Origin: Bacteroidia bacterium
GTDB lineage: Bacteria > Bacteroidota > Bacteroidia > J057
DNA length: 64,000 nucleotides
NCBI GenBank assembly: GCA_030430575.1
Contig: JAUIKF010000012.1
Coordinates: forward strand, 79,717 to 143,716
Direction of reading: 5' to 3'
Each line of letters opens with the position of its first letter. Within the stretch, counting starts at the first letter, position 1. A model generated the notes under the pieces. The model did not search any database and was not told the DNA's origin. It worked only from the letters and a program-made list of their open reading frames with translations. The position numbers were made by a program, and so were the translations under genes. This document shows, piece after piece, positions 35,701-43,683 of this stretch.

Positions 35701-36531
35701 CTGAGTTTGTGGAAACTCAGCTTGACTAAGTATTTTTGAGGGTATTTTTACTGATTTTTGTTTGGTCGTTTTTTTTATTGTTGGCGAAAAAAGCCTTCCA
35801 GCCTGTTTGTGCACTTTTTCCCACCACCGTACAGGTGTTAGTATCCACTGTATCGCTCGCCAGGATTTACTGGCGTAAATTGCGTCTAACTCATGTCGAA
35901 GTGCTTGCGCTTCGTCTGTAGGATTTTTGCGATTTTTCCACTTTTGTTCGGGATGTACATTAGGGATTTGGTTTCGGGAATAGTCCATCTGGTTTTGATG
36001 AGGAAAAGCGATAGAAGGAATCCCTTGCCCTAAAAATGGACAAAGTTTTTCCCATCCTTCCCCATCACAAATATTGATGATCAGTAAATCCCCTGGCCGG
36101 TCTTTAAAATATGCTTTCACCTCTTCTTCATGCTCATAATAGGTTCTGGTGAACTGTTTCTCATCAAAATACCAACTTCCAAAACAAAGCTTGGTGTTGA
36201 ACGATGGGAAGGTGGGGCCTACATTCACAAGGTGGTGTTGTTCCACACTTTTCAACCAACTATCGAAATCCCTTACCGTCAAGACAAATTTGCTGTTTGG
36301 ATAAGCTTTATCGAGTTCCTGATAGATGGAGGGAATGGGGTTATCCGTGATAGCATCATAATATTCAAGAAGATCTAGGGTAAATTGATTTTGGATCAAA
36401 TGCTGATTGATCTGGTCATGATCTTCCCAGTGAGAGGTACGGTATCCCAATATTTCTAGCGCCCCCGTAAGGCTAGTGGTGCCTGTTCGGCTCAACCCTA
36501 TCCCAAAAACTTTATTGATCGGAGTTCCCAT
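32746..36531 (-). CDS. Sulfotransferase-TPR-GT-D-TPR-sulfotransferase giant
   Basis: A 1261-residue protein. N-terminal sulfotransferase (about 7-185): KVFGIGLSRTGTTSLTGAL, and LTVRDFDSWL as 3' site. Tail-like motif at ~220-236 (ASKSWRAIQW, LTPVRWW). Helical repeats ~275-450 look like TPRs. At ~515-790 a GT-D-like domain: PYSLIRLGDGEG, then VFIVAAGFLGKIYCHLI and ALDVGSVVDYW, as in DUF1792-type glycosyltransferases. More TPRs at ~800-1045. A second sulfotransferase starts at 1059 with almost the same KVFGIGLSRTGTTSLTDAL. The two outer domains probably arose by duplication. It may hold a glycan on TPR scaffolds while glycosylating and sulfating it. Confidence 0.83.
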   Translation of the reverse strand: MGTPINKVFGIGLSRTGTTSLTGALEILGYRTSHWEDHDQINQHLIQNQFTLDLLEYYDAITDNPIPSIYQELDKAYPNSKFVLTVRDFDSWLKSVEQHHLVNVGPTFPSFNTKLCFGSWYFDEKQFTRTYYEHEEEVKAYFKDRPGDLLIINICDGEGWEKLCPFLGQGIPSIAFPHQNQMDYSRNQIPNVHPEQKWKNRKNPTDEAQALRHELDAIYASKSWRAIQWILTPVRWWEKVHKQAGRLFSPTIKKTTKQKSVKIPSKILSQAEFPQTQLIEKKIEMMLGEVKSYQHQYDYQAAQAVLEGALSKYPHHFQLKQAHAYNYWLMGNYHEAHTIYELIQPEWDFTKPDIYPKFAKPYIDILLIQNKIDKLESFLKEVKGARNINRDVVMAYCHLLVNQGKYHKAEAFIDTTLKRKALKHHLVTHVLLLFEREKIKHVQALNMPNFQARLDGAEYAPISPVLQEIKPLVLAHPAHGQSENWLLEAFEKFSLLAEKYPQVYLNTATSPIECYLVVDHILSHINSKTPYSLIRLGDGEGHFLPYDEQKRHAQKADQLISQKIWWGKGQMSSEAWEKIEPQYLAALEQADIIGIPDPIRCSKVALRSQGDKAGESFESRGLLAVINRVIKQASFKESHHKTVTPRLPLLTSCHIHTQLEELGFWNLILDNIKSCSLISCHDSLPHLLQEQHGIHVQKFFHLPPENKYAQQMGLSASTDSPHFPKQFEDICERLTVDGPGEVFIVAAGFLGKIYCHLIKQKGGIALDVGSVVDYWLNFKTRVFTNSPKPPAYLKQLYNLIGQSLLSRRYYKSASKIFEKLIQDFPQSPQGHIGMASIAARRKEWSLAQERWQKVLTLFPKNPQALFESALAMVNLGAFDAAKPIFQSFLVNPTDPMGYEGMASMAIAQYKREEALSWLNQSIAQTHAKSSYRRKAKFLVNHAQYDAGIKTIDAMMAHHGSSHNASVFKAGLWIIAGQYHEAITLLENLYSQFPRSKDVQRLLAQALIGARQYERASNFMVDFPVPTQSSTQIEDPNYILRLLKTWKKNYLGGAGNAQPKVFGIGLSRTGTTSLTDALNILGYAVIHFINPITRKVLDLEDFYYYDAFTDSPVSYRFEELYALFPNAIFIYTERNLTDWVRSSSNLYRPRGFTTTKEFKAWLAKPKSESGLLDKLYHDYNPIYQAAYGSLYTQYPNWEAAYHAFDERVNRFFADKPAEKLLKIDITKENGWEKLCAFLEKPIPNAPFPHANKLSHKFKNQKK

Positions 36532-36534
36532 GAT

Positions 36535-38133
36535 TTATCTTTTAAAAATTTCTCCCAACCTCCGGAGAGGTTTTGTAATTCGCCAACTTATGGATTGTTG
36601 CATGGCGCGAAGTTGGGATTCGCAGATGTTTAAAGCCTGAAGTGCTTCGTCATAATTATCCTCATTCGAGGGAATTGGGGCATTATCAATATTTTCAAAA
36701 GCATAAAAAGAGATTTTGGGATCATCATCTTCTGACCTTAGTTGGGAGTAATTGTAATCCCCTTTCCCCAATAGTCGGTTGCGGTAAGTTTCCTTAAAGG
36801 ACACTATATACGCTTGTTTATCAAGGTATTCTACCGTCAAATTATCTTTTTGCCGTTTGCTGGCAATGCATAGAACCTCAGGGATAAAGTCAAAAACCCC
36901 TCGGATATAGCTCGTTTTTTCAAGATACATTAAGGGCGTTTCCGGCCTTTCTCCAAAATGAATCCCCGTACGGTGATACAAGATACGCTCGATCATCTCG
37001 TAATCCTCCGCATAACGAGCATCCCAATATAGGCCCCATTTTTCAAACACTTCTTTCCGAAATACCGCCGTAGCTGGATAAATTCGCTCGCGATCGTCTC
37101 CCCACGGAAAGCCATCAGGCTTTGTACGTGTCCTGCTTCGGGCCAGATCAAGGTTATATGCTTCCGTTTCCAATGACAACTCTTCTATATAACAATGGCT
37201 GCGAATGACTCGCGCCAAGGTAAACAGAACCCCCTTATCATAGAAAGGAAGTAATTGTTTCACCAATCGATCCTTCATCATCATGTCATCCGAATCATGA
37301 AAAGCGATAAAAACCCCTTTTGCAGCCCTGATTCCATCATTTCGTGCCAGACCTACTCCGCCATTCTCTGCCCTTTGAATTAATCGAACGCGATCGTCTT
37401 CGGCCATTAGCCCCTTGATGACTCTTACAGTATCATCTGTACTGGCATCGTCTACGACAACAATTTCCAGCCAGGGATAACTCTGGCCAAGAGAGGATCG
37501 AATGGCCTTTTCAACTATGCCTGCCCGATTGTACACGGGCATGATGATACTCACCAAGTCTGGTTTGAATGGATCATCATACGCTGAAAGGTCTGGCTTT
37601 TGGGCAAACGCTTCAGCAAGGCCTCCGATTACCAATGGCGGTTCAAGTCGGGGGCATAGATCAGGATACACGCTTTTGATTTTTTGAAAATGAACAGCAT
37701 CTAAAGTACCTGTGACTCGATCCATCATATCAAGTAATCTCTGAAAAATACTTAGATGGATGCCTACAGCAAAGGCACCGAGCCTTTTGGATGGCTGGCC
37801 ATCTCCTGTTATGCCTTCGAAGAGATAGTCCCCTAAAAACAATAGTTTCCAGTCTTGAGGGACTGATCGAATCTGAACTGAGAAACGATGGTGAAAGTCA
37901 GAGTGAAAAATATTATCATCCTGTAGCATCAAGATACGCCGATGGCCTTGGTGAAGGGCATTGGTGAGGACTTGGCGATGAAGGTCATTGAGGAAAGCAG
38001 GTTCCCTTCCTTCTATAATCATACCTTGTATGCCTAGACGATTAAGCTTTTGAAGAAAGAGCAGCTTCTGATGGGGATTCCATTTAGGACAAATCAGATA
38101 AATTTGGTCAAAATAAGTATGAAAATGATCCAT
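36535..38133 (-). CDS. GT25-like plus GT2 fusion with tail motif
   Basis: About 532 residues. The N-terminal ~200 resemble family 25: FDQIYLICPKWNPHQK, LTNALHQGHRRILMLQDDNIFHSDF (the E-D-D of the family appears as Q-D-D), and DWKLLFLGDYLF as in the gene at 25621. Residues ~205-450 are a full GT2: DLVSIIMPVYNRAGIV, VVVDDASTDDTV, GGVGLARNDGI, FIAFHDSDDMM. The end is MQQSISWRITKPLRRLGEIF, the shared tail. I used the ATG of MDHFHTYF; an earlier start would run 75 bases into the upstream gene. The changed GT25 site may mean one active and one inactive domain. Confidence 0.82.
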   Translation of the reverse strand: MDHFHTYFDQIYLICPKWNPHQKLLFLQKLNRLGIQGMIIEGREPAFLNDLHRQVLTNALHQGHRRILMLQDDNIFHSDFHHRFSVQIRSVPQDWKLLFLGDYLFEGITGDGQPSKRLGAFAVGIHLSIFQRLLDMMDRVTGTLDAVHFQKIKSVYPDLCPRLEPPLVIGGLAEAFAQKPDLSAYDDPFKPDLVSIIMPVYNRAGIVEKAIRSSLGQSYPWLEIVVVDDASTDDTVRVIKGLMAEDDRVRLIQRAENGGVGLARNDGIRAAKGVFIAFHDSDDMMMKDRLVKQLLPFYDKGVLFTLARVIRSHCYIEELSLETEAYNLDLARSRTRTKPDGFPWGDDRERIYPATAVFRKEVFEKWGLYWDARYAEDYEMIERILYHRTGIHFGERPETPLMYLEKTSYIRGVFDFIPEVLCIASKRQKDNLTVEYLDKQAYIVSFKETYRNRLLGKGDYNYSQLRSEDDDPKISFYAFENIDNAPIPSNEDNYDEALQALNICESQLRAMQQSISWRITKPLRRLGEIFKR

Positions 38134-38134
38134 T

Positions 38135-38998
38135 TTAATTCGAATAGCGTTCCCATTGATAAAGTAGGTTTTGAATCCCTTTGCGGGTGTTTTTGATCCA
38201 TTTCTCATCCAATGAATCTCTCATCCAAAACTCCCTATCTGGCACCTTATCTGCTTCCAGAAAAGGCTCCATCATTGTCCCCGAAAAAAGGGTCTGAATC
38301 TCTTGGGCATTTTCCAGCCTTTCGTAAATATTGGAAGAATTTTGTTGGATCAACTTTTCTTTCAAAAGGGACTCTGGCATTCCAACTTCTAAAAATGTGA
38401 AAATATCTGCCAAGGTTGACTGTGAAGGAAAATCTTCGGCAAATAAGAGAAAGTATCGATGACCAGCTTGTTGGAGCTGTTTAAGGAGTGTTATGTATAA
38501 ATTAAAATTCCACAAATAATTCCTCAAGAATTCTTTAGGTGAAAGGACTATTTTATGTTCTTTTCGTTCTTGGCCTTTGAGCAGAAACCATTGTTGGGTC
38601 TGTTGTGCAAAAACCATGGAAGAATAGGTAAAAAGAAAATTCCTTATAGGAATGATTTTTTTTATGTAGGAGTTCTTGCCTAAGTAAGGGATTAATTCGT
38701 CACGTTGAGCAAAAAGGAGTTTAAATCCAACTATCTGGTCTTCAAGGCTTTTTTGATAAGCAAATACTTCATCAGTGTATTTAAATGGTCGTTGATCCCT
38801 GAATTTTTTATCTACTATAAATGTTAATTTTCTATCAAATATCTCTTTTGGATAATTTGTGTACACAATCCGCTTTTTATTAAACAATTCTCCATGACAT
38901 AAAATCTTATCATGCTGATTTAAGTAGGAAACAAGGAGATTAGTCTTACTTCGTGCCGTCCCAATAATGACAAAGTTGTCGCTAGCCTTTTTGAACAT
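38135..38998 (-). CDS. NodH/Stf0-like sulfotransferase
   Basis: A 287-residue protein with NFVIIGTARSKTNLLVSYLNQ as PAPS-binding loop, followed by ILCHGELFNKK. This 'TARSGTNLL ... CHGE' layout is known from NodH and LPS-type sulfotransferases. KIIPIRNFLFTYSSM is the 3'-phosphate-type site. Lysine replaces glycine in the R-S-K-T-N loop, a small departure from the family. It is the first gene of a seven-gene minus-strand unit, and a TAATTTTG box lies 35 bases upstream of its start. Confidence 0.82.
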   Translation of the reverse strand: MFKKASDNFVIIGTARSKTNLLVSYLNQHDKILCHGELFNKKRIVYTNYPKEIFDRKLTFIVDKKFRDQRPFKYTDEVFAYQKSLEDQIVGFKLLFAQRDELIPYLGKNSYIKKIIPIRNFLFTYSSMVFAQQTQQWFLLKGQERKEHKIVLSPKEFLRNYLWNFNLYITLLKQLQQAGHRYFLLFAEDFPSQSTLADIFTFLEVGMPESLLKEKLIQQNSSNIYERLENAQEIQTLFSGTMMEPFLEADKVPDREFWMRDSLDEKWIKNTRKGIQNLLYQWERYSN

Positions 38999-39032
38999 TT
39001 CGCCAAATTATCATTTTGTTCGCAAAGCCCCA

Positions 39033-39040
39033 CAAAATTA
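39033..39040 (-). promoter_or_regulatory. Possible -7 box of the seven-gene sulfotransferase operon
   Basis: TAATTTTG on the minus strand, 35 bases before the ATG at 38998, matches TAnnTTTG. The divergent GT2 gene begins 16 bases away. No -33 element was seen. Confidence 0.4.
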
Positions 39041-39055
39041 TGTAATGTCGCTATT

Positions 39056-39853
39056 ATGAGGATTTTGGCAACAATTACCGTCCGAAATGAATCGGCCTAC
39101 ATTGCGAAGTGCCTAGCGTACCATATTGGACAGGGAATAGAGATGATCGTGATTGACAATGGGTCAACAGATGATACGGTGAAAAAATGTGAAGCATTTT
39201 TGGGAAAGGGCCTCCGAAAAATCATCGACCTGCCTTATAAAGGGCATTTTGACCTGACAGAAATTCTGGAAAAGGAAGCTGAAATTCAGCAGGAGAGTGG
39301 TGCGGACTGGCTCATCCATCTAGATGCAGATGAGATCCTTCAATGTCGTAGGCGAAACGAAAAACTAGCTGATGCCATCGCAAGAGTGGATCGGAAAGGC
39401 TTCAATGCCATTCATTTTGACGAATTTGTCTTTTTACCTGAAGACGAAAAGGTAAATTATTGGGGAAAAGACTACCTGAAGGAAATGTGCTATTATTACT
39501 ATTTCCATAAAATGCATCACAACCGGTTAATTGCTTTCAAAAAAGAATTTATTGGAGTAAATATTGCTTCCGGCGGCCATCGTTTGGAAGGAAAGAAAGT
39601 CAAGGTTTTTCCAAAGAGCTTTTACCTTCGCCATTACATTGGCCTTAGTGCTGATCATTTACACCAGAAATACGCTGCCCGAACCTTTGCCCCGTCTGAC
39701 CTCGCCAAGGGCTGGCACACCAATCGTAAGCATTTGGACAAGGTGTCATTTGATCTGCCTCCACTCGAAAAACTAGAGACCTATCCCGCTTCGTTTTTGA
39801 GGCCATTTCGGAGAAAGAGACCTTATTCCAGTCACTTTTGGGAGTGGGAGTAG
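39056..39853 (+). CDS. GT2-like glycosyltransferase
   Basis: A 265-residue enzyme of the Glyco_tranf_2_4 kind: RILATITVRNESAYIAKCLAY, MIVIDNGSTDDTV, then WLIHLDADEILQCR with the metal-binding DAD. KFNAI-like FDEFVFLPEDE follows, then the histidine-rich HKMHHNRLIAF and GGHRLEGKK. It resembles the enzyme at 24224, but lacks the tail motif. It lies alone on the plus strand between two minus-strand sulfotransferases; only a base separates its stop from the convergent gene. Confidence 0.82.
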   Translation: MRILATITVRNESAYIAKCLAYHIGQGIEMIVIDNGSTDDTVKKCEAFLGKGLRKIIDLPYKGHFDLTEILEKEAEIQQESGADWLIHLDADEILQCRRRNEKLADAIARVDRKGFNAIHFDEFVFLPEDEKVNYWGKDYLKEMCYYYYFHKMHHNRLIAFKKEFIGVNIASGGHRLEGKKVKVFPKSFYLRHYIGLSADHLHQKYAARTFAPSDLAKGWHTNRKHLDKVSFDLPPLEKLETYPASFLRPFRRKRPYSSHFWEWE

Positions 39854-39854
39854 C

Positions 39855-40886
39855 CTATCGTTCCTTTTTTCCCAAAAGCACATCATATCCCCACCTAAAC
39901 GGGGCTGTCAGCCACCAGCCCAGCCGCGTGCTAAATGCACCCTGGAGTGCTAGTGCTTCAGCTTCAGCTTCACGTTGCAAGCGCTGAGCATGTGCTAATT
40001 TGGCTGCTCGAATGTGATCATTTTGTAGTATCTCTTTTAATTCTTTTGAATAAAAGAAGTCCATGTAGTGGGAAAAATCAACGTTTATGGCTTGTATTTG
40101 ATTTATTGTGGTTGAACGCTTGGAAGGGGATTTGAGGCCTAGCAGGCACTGCCAAAGCGCTTCAACCCAAGGAATTGAATTGGAGGAAATATCTGTTTGT
40201 AAGGCAGCATAATGTTTAAGCGATGGATTCAAAAATTCATCTAATTGGGCTTGATGCTGATCTTCGGGGAGAGAAAAAGTGATGTCAATTAATTGTGAGA
40301 TCCTGCGGACTTCCGTTAGTGGAGAAGTCAGTAAATCTTCAAATTCTACCCAAACAGTTGGGTGGTTTTGAGTCACTTGTTCTATCGTCAGCATGATGTT
40401 CATCCACATCATAAGGACCTTCTCCTTTGACATCTGGTCCCGAAAAGCCATAGATTGACAAATTTCCGTGGGGTGACGTAGGAGGACGATATATTTGTGA
40501 ATAATCCCAAGTTCATCTAGCACCCTTTGCCAAAGTGGCAAGGTGATGCCGAGCCTGGGGTCTTTGATCCCTAAGGTATCTGTTGCTTCAAAATGCTGGA
40601 GCAGAAAAGCTCGCATGCGCTTGGCAAAAGGCTCCATATTGGGAGCTTCCTCCCAATTTTTAGGCAGCGGGACAATATTGTCCCAGGTAGTGTACATAGC
40701 TGCCAGCAAGTCATTGCTGATATTCACAGCTTCGCGATGTTCAAAATAGCCTTGGGGATTATACCTATTCCCTGCTATGAGATTACCTCCTAACTCCAAT
40801 CCCAGGGTTTGTAGAGCACCTGCCATGGCAGAAGTGCCACTGCGATGCATGCCTAGAACAAAAATGACGGTTTGGACTCTGTTCAT
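39855..40886 (-). CDS. Sulfotransferase with C-terminal tail motif
   Basis: A 343-residue protein with VIFVLGMHRSGTSAMAGAL as 5' loop and YIVLLRHPTEICQSMAFRD as 3' site. LGIKDPRLGITLPLW and WVEFEDLLTSPLTEV are also typical of this sulfotransferase group. The last ~35 residues are a helix followed by RLGWWLTAPFRWGYDV, a version of the tail motif otherwise seen on glycosyltransferases here. A TAATTTTG box lies six bases upstream of the ATG, which points to a leaderless transcript of this single gene. Confidence 0.85.
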   Translation of the reverse strand: MNRVQTVIFVLGMHRSGTSAMAGALQTLGLELGGNLIAGNRYNPQGYFEHREAVNISNDLLAAMYTTWDNIVPLPKNWEEAPNMEPFAKRMRAFLLQHFEATDTLGIKDPRLGITLPLWQRVLDELGIIHKYIVLLRHPTEICQSMAFRDQMSKEKVLMMWMNIMLTIEQVTQNHPTVWVEFEDLLTSPLTEVRRISQLIDITFSLPEDQHQAQLDEFLNPSLKHYAALQTDISSNSIPWVEALWQCLLGLKSPSKRSTTINQIQAINVDFSHYMDFFYSKELKEILQNDHIRAAKLAHAQRLQREAEAEALALQGAFSTRLGWWLTAPFRWGYDVLLGKKER

Positions 40887-40891
40887 TATCC

Positions 40892-40899
40892 CAAAATTA
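40892..40899 (-). promoter_or_regulatory. Possible -7 box of the sulfotransferase gene
   Basis: Minus-strand TAATTTTG sits six bases before the start codon. The match to TAnnTTTG is full; no -33 box was found. Confidence 0.4.
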
Positions 40900-40931
40900 G
40901 AGATAAATTGAGTTTTTTTGTTCCCTTATAA

Positions 40932-41996
40932 ATGAGATACTGTGGAAAGCATGATTTTCCTATGAAAAATATAGCAGACGTTAATCCGTGCAAAGTCGAG
41001 ATTGTCTTACATGAATACAAAGACTTAGTGCTTCCATTTGGCGTGGTTGGCCAATTCAAAGTCGCTAATTTGCCCCCTAATTCACAATACCGAACCTACT
41101 TGAAATTTCAAGCAGTTTATTACCCTACGCCTTTTCAAGACTGGACCTATGCAAAGACATTTAACATGTTGCCTGAATCTCCTGGCGAATACCAATTGTT
41201 CCTTGAGTATAGAGGTCGCGATATCATAGGCAAAACAACACTTGCTTTCAGGGTAACTTCAGATGTGAAAAACACTACTCAACCTACCCTTTTTAAACTG
41301 AAGGGTAGAGCAAAAATGTGGGTGCCGAGCACATGGGAACAACATTTTTTTCATAGTCATGAACAAACTGCTTTGAATAAGCTGATTGACATCATACAGC
41401 CAGGATGGACTGTGTATGATATAGGAGCAAATATTGGGTATTATGCCTATTATATAGCGAAAAAAGTAGGGGATAGAGGACATGTATATTGCTTTGAAGC
41501 AAATCCCTTATTGGCATATTTCACCAATGCCAACTTTGAACAGAATCGTATTCAAAATGCTTCTGTGATTCCGCTTGCCATTTGTGATTCAGAAAGACAG
41601 GTAGATTTTCGGATCAATTATGGAAACTCTCTCATAGGGAGGGGAGATGATTCTGCACCTGATCAACTAAAAAATGGGCTTTCCTTAAAAGTATGGGGGA
41701 ATAGTCTTGATGAAACGGTAAAACAATTTGGACTTAACAAGCCTCAATTGATCAAAATAGATATAGAAGGGGCTGAAGAATTGGCACTCAAAGGAATGCT
41801 CAACATACTTAGAAATGTTCGGCCTATCATTCTCTTGGAGGTTCATGGTGGGAAACTAGCCCAATCCTGCTTGACATTGTTAAAGGACCATCAGTATGTA
41901 TTTGTCGATGCAATTACAGATGAAGCGTATACCTATGAGGAAGCAGTCAATAAAATCAAAAGACAACGATTAGGGTTATTTTTTTGCTTCACGTAA
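40932..41996 (+). CDS. FkbM-family methyltransferase with N-terminal beta domain
   Basis: Residues ~150-354 are a SAM-dependent FkbM methyltransferase: TVYDIGANIGYYAYY (SAM loop), VYCFEANPLLAYF, SLDETV, LIKIDIEGAEELALKG and IILLEVHG. It would O-methylate a sugar of the glycan. The first ~130 residues look like a beta-sandwich (VEIVLHEYKDLVLPFGVVGQF ... SPGEYQLFLEYRG), not usual for FkbM, and may bind glycan; this is inference. A second ATG ten codons downstream is an alternative start. The 3' end overlaps the convergent ABC ATPase gene by 21 bases. Confidence 0.82.
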   Translation: MRYCGKHDFPMKNIADVNPCKVEIVLHEYKDLVLPFGVVGQFKVANLPPNSQYRTYLKFQAVYYPTPFQDWTYAKTFNMLPESPGEYQLFLEYRGRDIIGKTTLAFRVTSDVKNTTQPTLFKLKGRAKMWVPSTWEQHFFHSHEQTALNKLIDIIQPGWTVYDIGANIGYYAYYIAKKVGDRGHVYCFEANPLLAYFTNANFEQNRIQNASVIPLAICDSERQVDFRINYGNSLIGRGDDSAPDQLKNGLSLKVWGNSLDETVKQFGLNKPQLIKIDIEGAEELALKGMLNILRNVRPIILLEVHGGKLAQSCLTLLKDHQYVFVDAITDEAYTYEEAVNKIKRQRLGLFFCFT

Positions 41997-42758
41997 TTCT
42001 CTACGCTCCTTTGCCCTTTTCTTCATCAATTCCTCATATACAGGTAAAACCTCTTCGGTTTTACCCCTTGTCACTTCTTTACCTTCGTGAAGAAGGACTA
42101 CCCAGTCCGCATACTTTTTTAAAGGCTCCATCTGATGACTGGCATAAATGATCGTCTTCCCAGCCAGCAATTGATCCTTAAAAACGGCATCAGATTTCTT
42201 CTTGAAGTTGATATCTCCAACTCCCCCAAAAAACTCATCGATCATCAAGATGTCTGTCTCAGCGTGGATGCCTACACCAAAAGCAAGCCTAGTCCGCATC
42301 CCTTTTGAATAGTATTTTACTTTGGTATCTACAAAATCCTCCAGCTCTGCAAAAGCGATGATTTCGTGAAATTTCTGTCCAATCTGTTTGAAGGATAGGC
42401 CCAAGAGTGAGCCGTTGACATAAATATTTTCGCGCGCTGTCAGGTTGGGGTCAAATCCCAGTCCAAGCGAAAGCAGGATGATTTTGCCTTGGGTCTGGAT
42501 GATGCCTCCTTTATCAGGACGCATTGCGCCTAGGATCACCTTCATCAGGGTAGACTTCCCCGAGCCATTGTGACCGATCAGGCCCACAAACTCTCCTTTC
42601 TTGATAGAAAGGTTGATGTCTTGCAGCGCCTTAATCGTATGTAACTGACCTTTTGACCCCAGGTTAAAGATCGTATCACGGATGGAATCCGAGGCACGGT
42701 CTGCGACGCGAAAGGTCTTATGGACGTCTGATATCTTTATGACTTCAGGAGTCTCCAT
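41976..42758 (-). CDS. Polysaccharide ABC exporter, ATPase (Wzt/TagH-like) 1
   Basis: This 260-residue ATPase has Walker A GHNGSGKST (62-70), the signature YYSKGMRTRLAFG, Walker B ILMIDEFFGGVGD and a late SHQMEPLKKYAD switch histidine. It pairs with the ABC-2 permease directly upstream, which is the layout of Wzm/Wzt and TagGH exporters that move lipid-linked polysaccharide across the inner membrane. The glycan-binding C-terminal domain of long Wzt proteins is missing. In the D-loop, FFGGVGD replaces the usual LAVGD. Confidence 0.92.
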   Translation of the reverse strand: METPEVIKISDVHKTFRVADRASDSIRDTIFNLGSKGQLHTIKALQDINLSIKKGEFVGLIGHNGSGKSTLMKVILGAMRPDKGGIIQTQGKIILLSLGLGFDPNLTARENIYVNGSLLGLSFKQIGQKFHEIIAFAELEDFVDTKVKYYSKGMRTRLAFGVGIHAETDILMIDEFFGGVGDINFKKKSDAVFKDQLLAGKTIIYASHQMEPLKKYADWVVLLHEGKEVTRGKTEEVLPVYEELMKKRAKERRELREAKK

Positions 42759-43556
42759 CTATATTTTTTCCAAAACTTTATGTGAGTATTTTCTTGACAC
42801 AAATATGCCTATTCCCACGATCACCAATGCATACAGAAGATCATATACTAATAAGCCCATGTCAGGTAAGCGCCCATATACCAGCACCTCCCGCGAATTG
42901 AATAGGATTCCCACCATAGGGCTGAGGTATTTTGCAATGGGAATCACCCCTTCAATCATCTCGATTGTGAAGAAGATAGGATGGGTAAAAAATCCTGCCA
43001 GCATCACGATGTCCCAGACATGGGCTATGTCTTTGAGGTAAATATTGAGGGTCGCCAGTAGTGCGCCTAGCCCCAGAATGATGATAAACATATTGATCAT
43101 CAATATCGGAATGAACAAGGCATTCCAGGTAATAGGCGGCCCAAATGCAATTTGAATGAGAAAATAAGCAGTAAAATTGAACAAAAAACCAAAAAGAGAA
43201 CTAAAAGCCGAAGCTAGATTGAGGTCAAATTTATTAATCTGTATGCTCTCCAATAAATACCGCTTGGAGTTATACACATTAATGGCACCCACTGTACCCT
43301 CAGAAAAAAACATCCAGAAAATCAGACCCGAAAACAGGTAGAAACCAAACTCTGGGATTCTGTTTTCATAAATATAGGTGAAGAAAAAAAAGTAAATCAC
43401 AAACCGCATCAGCGGATTGATAAAGGCCCATACCACGCCCAGGCGGCTATTGTAATAGCGCTTCCAGAAGTCTACTTTGGCCAGAATCCACAGGCGCTCC
43501 AGCCAGTTGTTTTCGGGAAGTCTTTCAAGGACAGGTTTGAGTAATTGATTCAGCAT
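42759..43556 (-). CDS. Polysaccharide ABC exporter, permease (Wzm/TagG-like) 1
   Basis: A 265-residue ABC-2 type permease with about six membrane helices. The N-terminal amphipathic segment FWKRYYNSRLGVVWAFINPLM is typical of Wzm and TagG. The stop lies directly before the ATPase start, with no gap, so the two are coupled. It forms the channel for export of a polysaccharide linked to a lipid carrier. A second, distinct permease gene lies at 62999. Confidence 0.9.
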   Translation of the reverse strand: MLNQLLKPVLERLPENNWLERLWILAKVDFWKRYYNSRLGVVWAFINPLMRFVIYFFFFTYIYENRIPEFGFYLFSGLIFWMFFSEGTVGAINVYNSKRYLLESIQINKFDLNLASAFSSLFGFLFNFTAYFLIQIAFGPPITWNALFIPILMINMFIIILGLGALLATLNIYLKDIAHVWDIVMLAGFFTHPIFFTIEMIEGVIPIAKYLSPMVGILFNSREVLVYGRLPDMGLLVYDLLYALVIVGIGIFVSRKYSHKVLEKI

Positions 43557-43683
43557 CTCATGTCAAAAAGAAAGGCTAATATATCACTATACTTTAGGAT
43601 ACTGAAAAAAGAGTTGGCAAATATGCTCATTTGCCTTAACTCATATCAAGTAGCGGGTTTGATAAATCACGTCTCTCCAAAAC

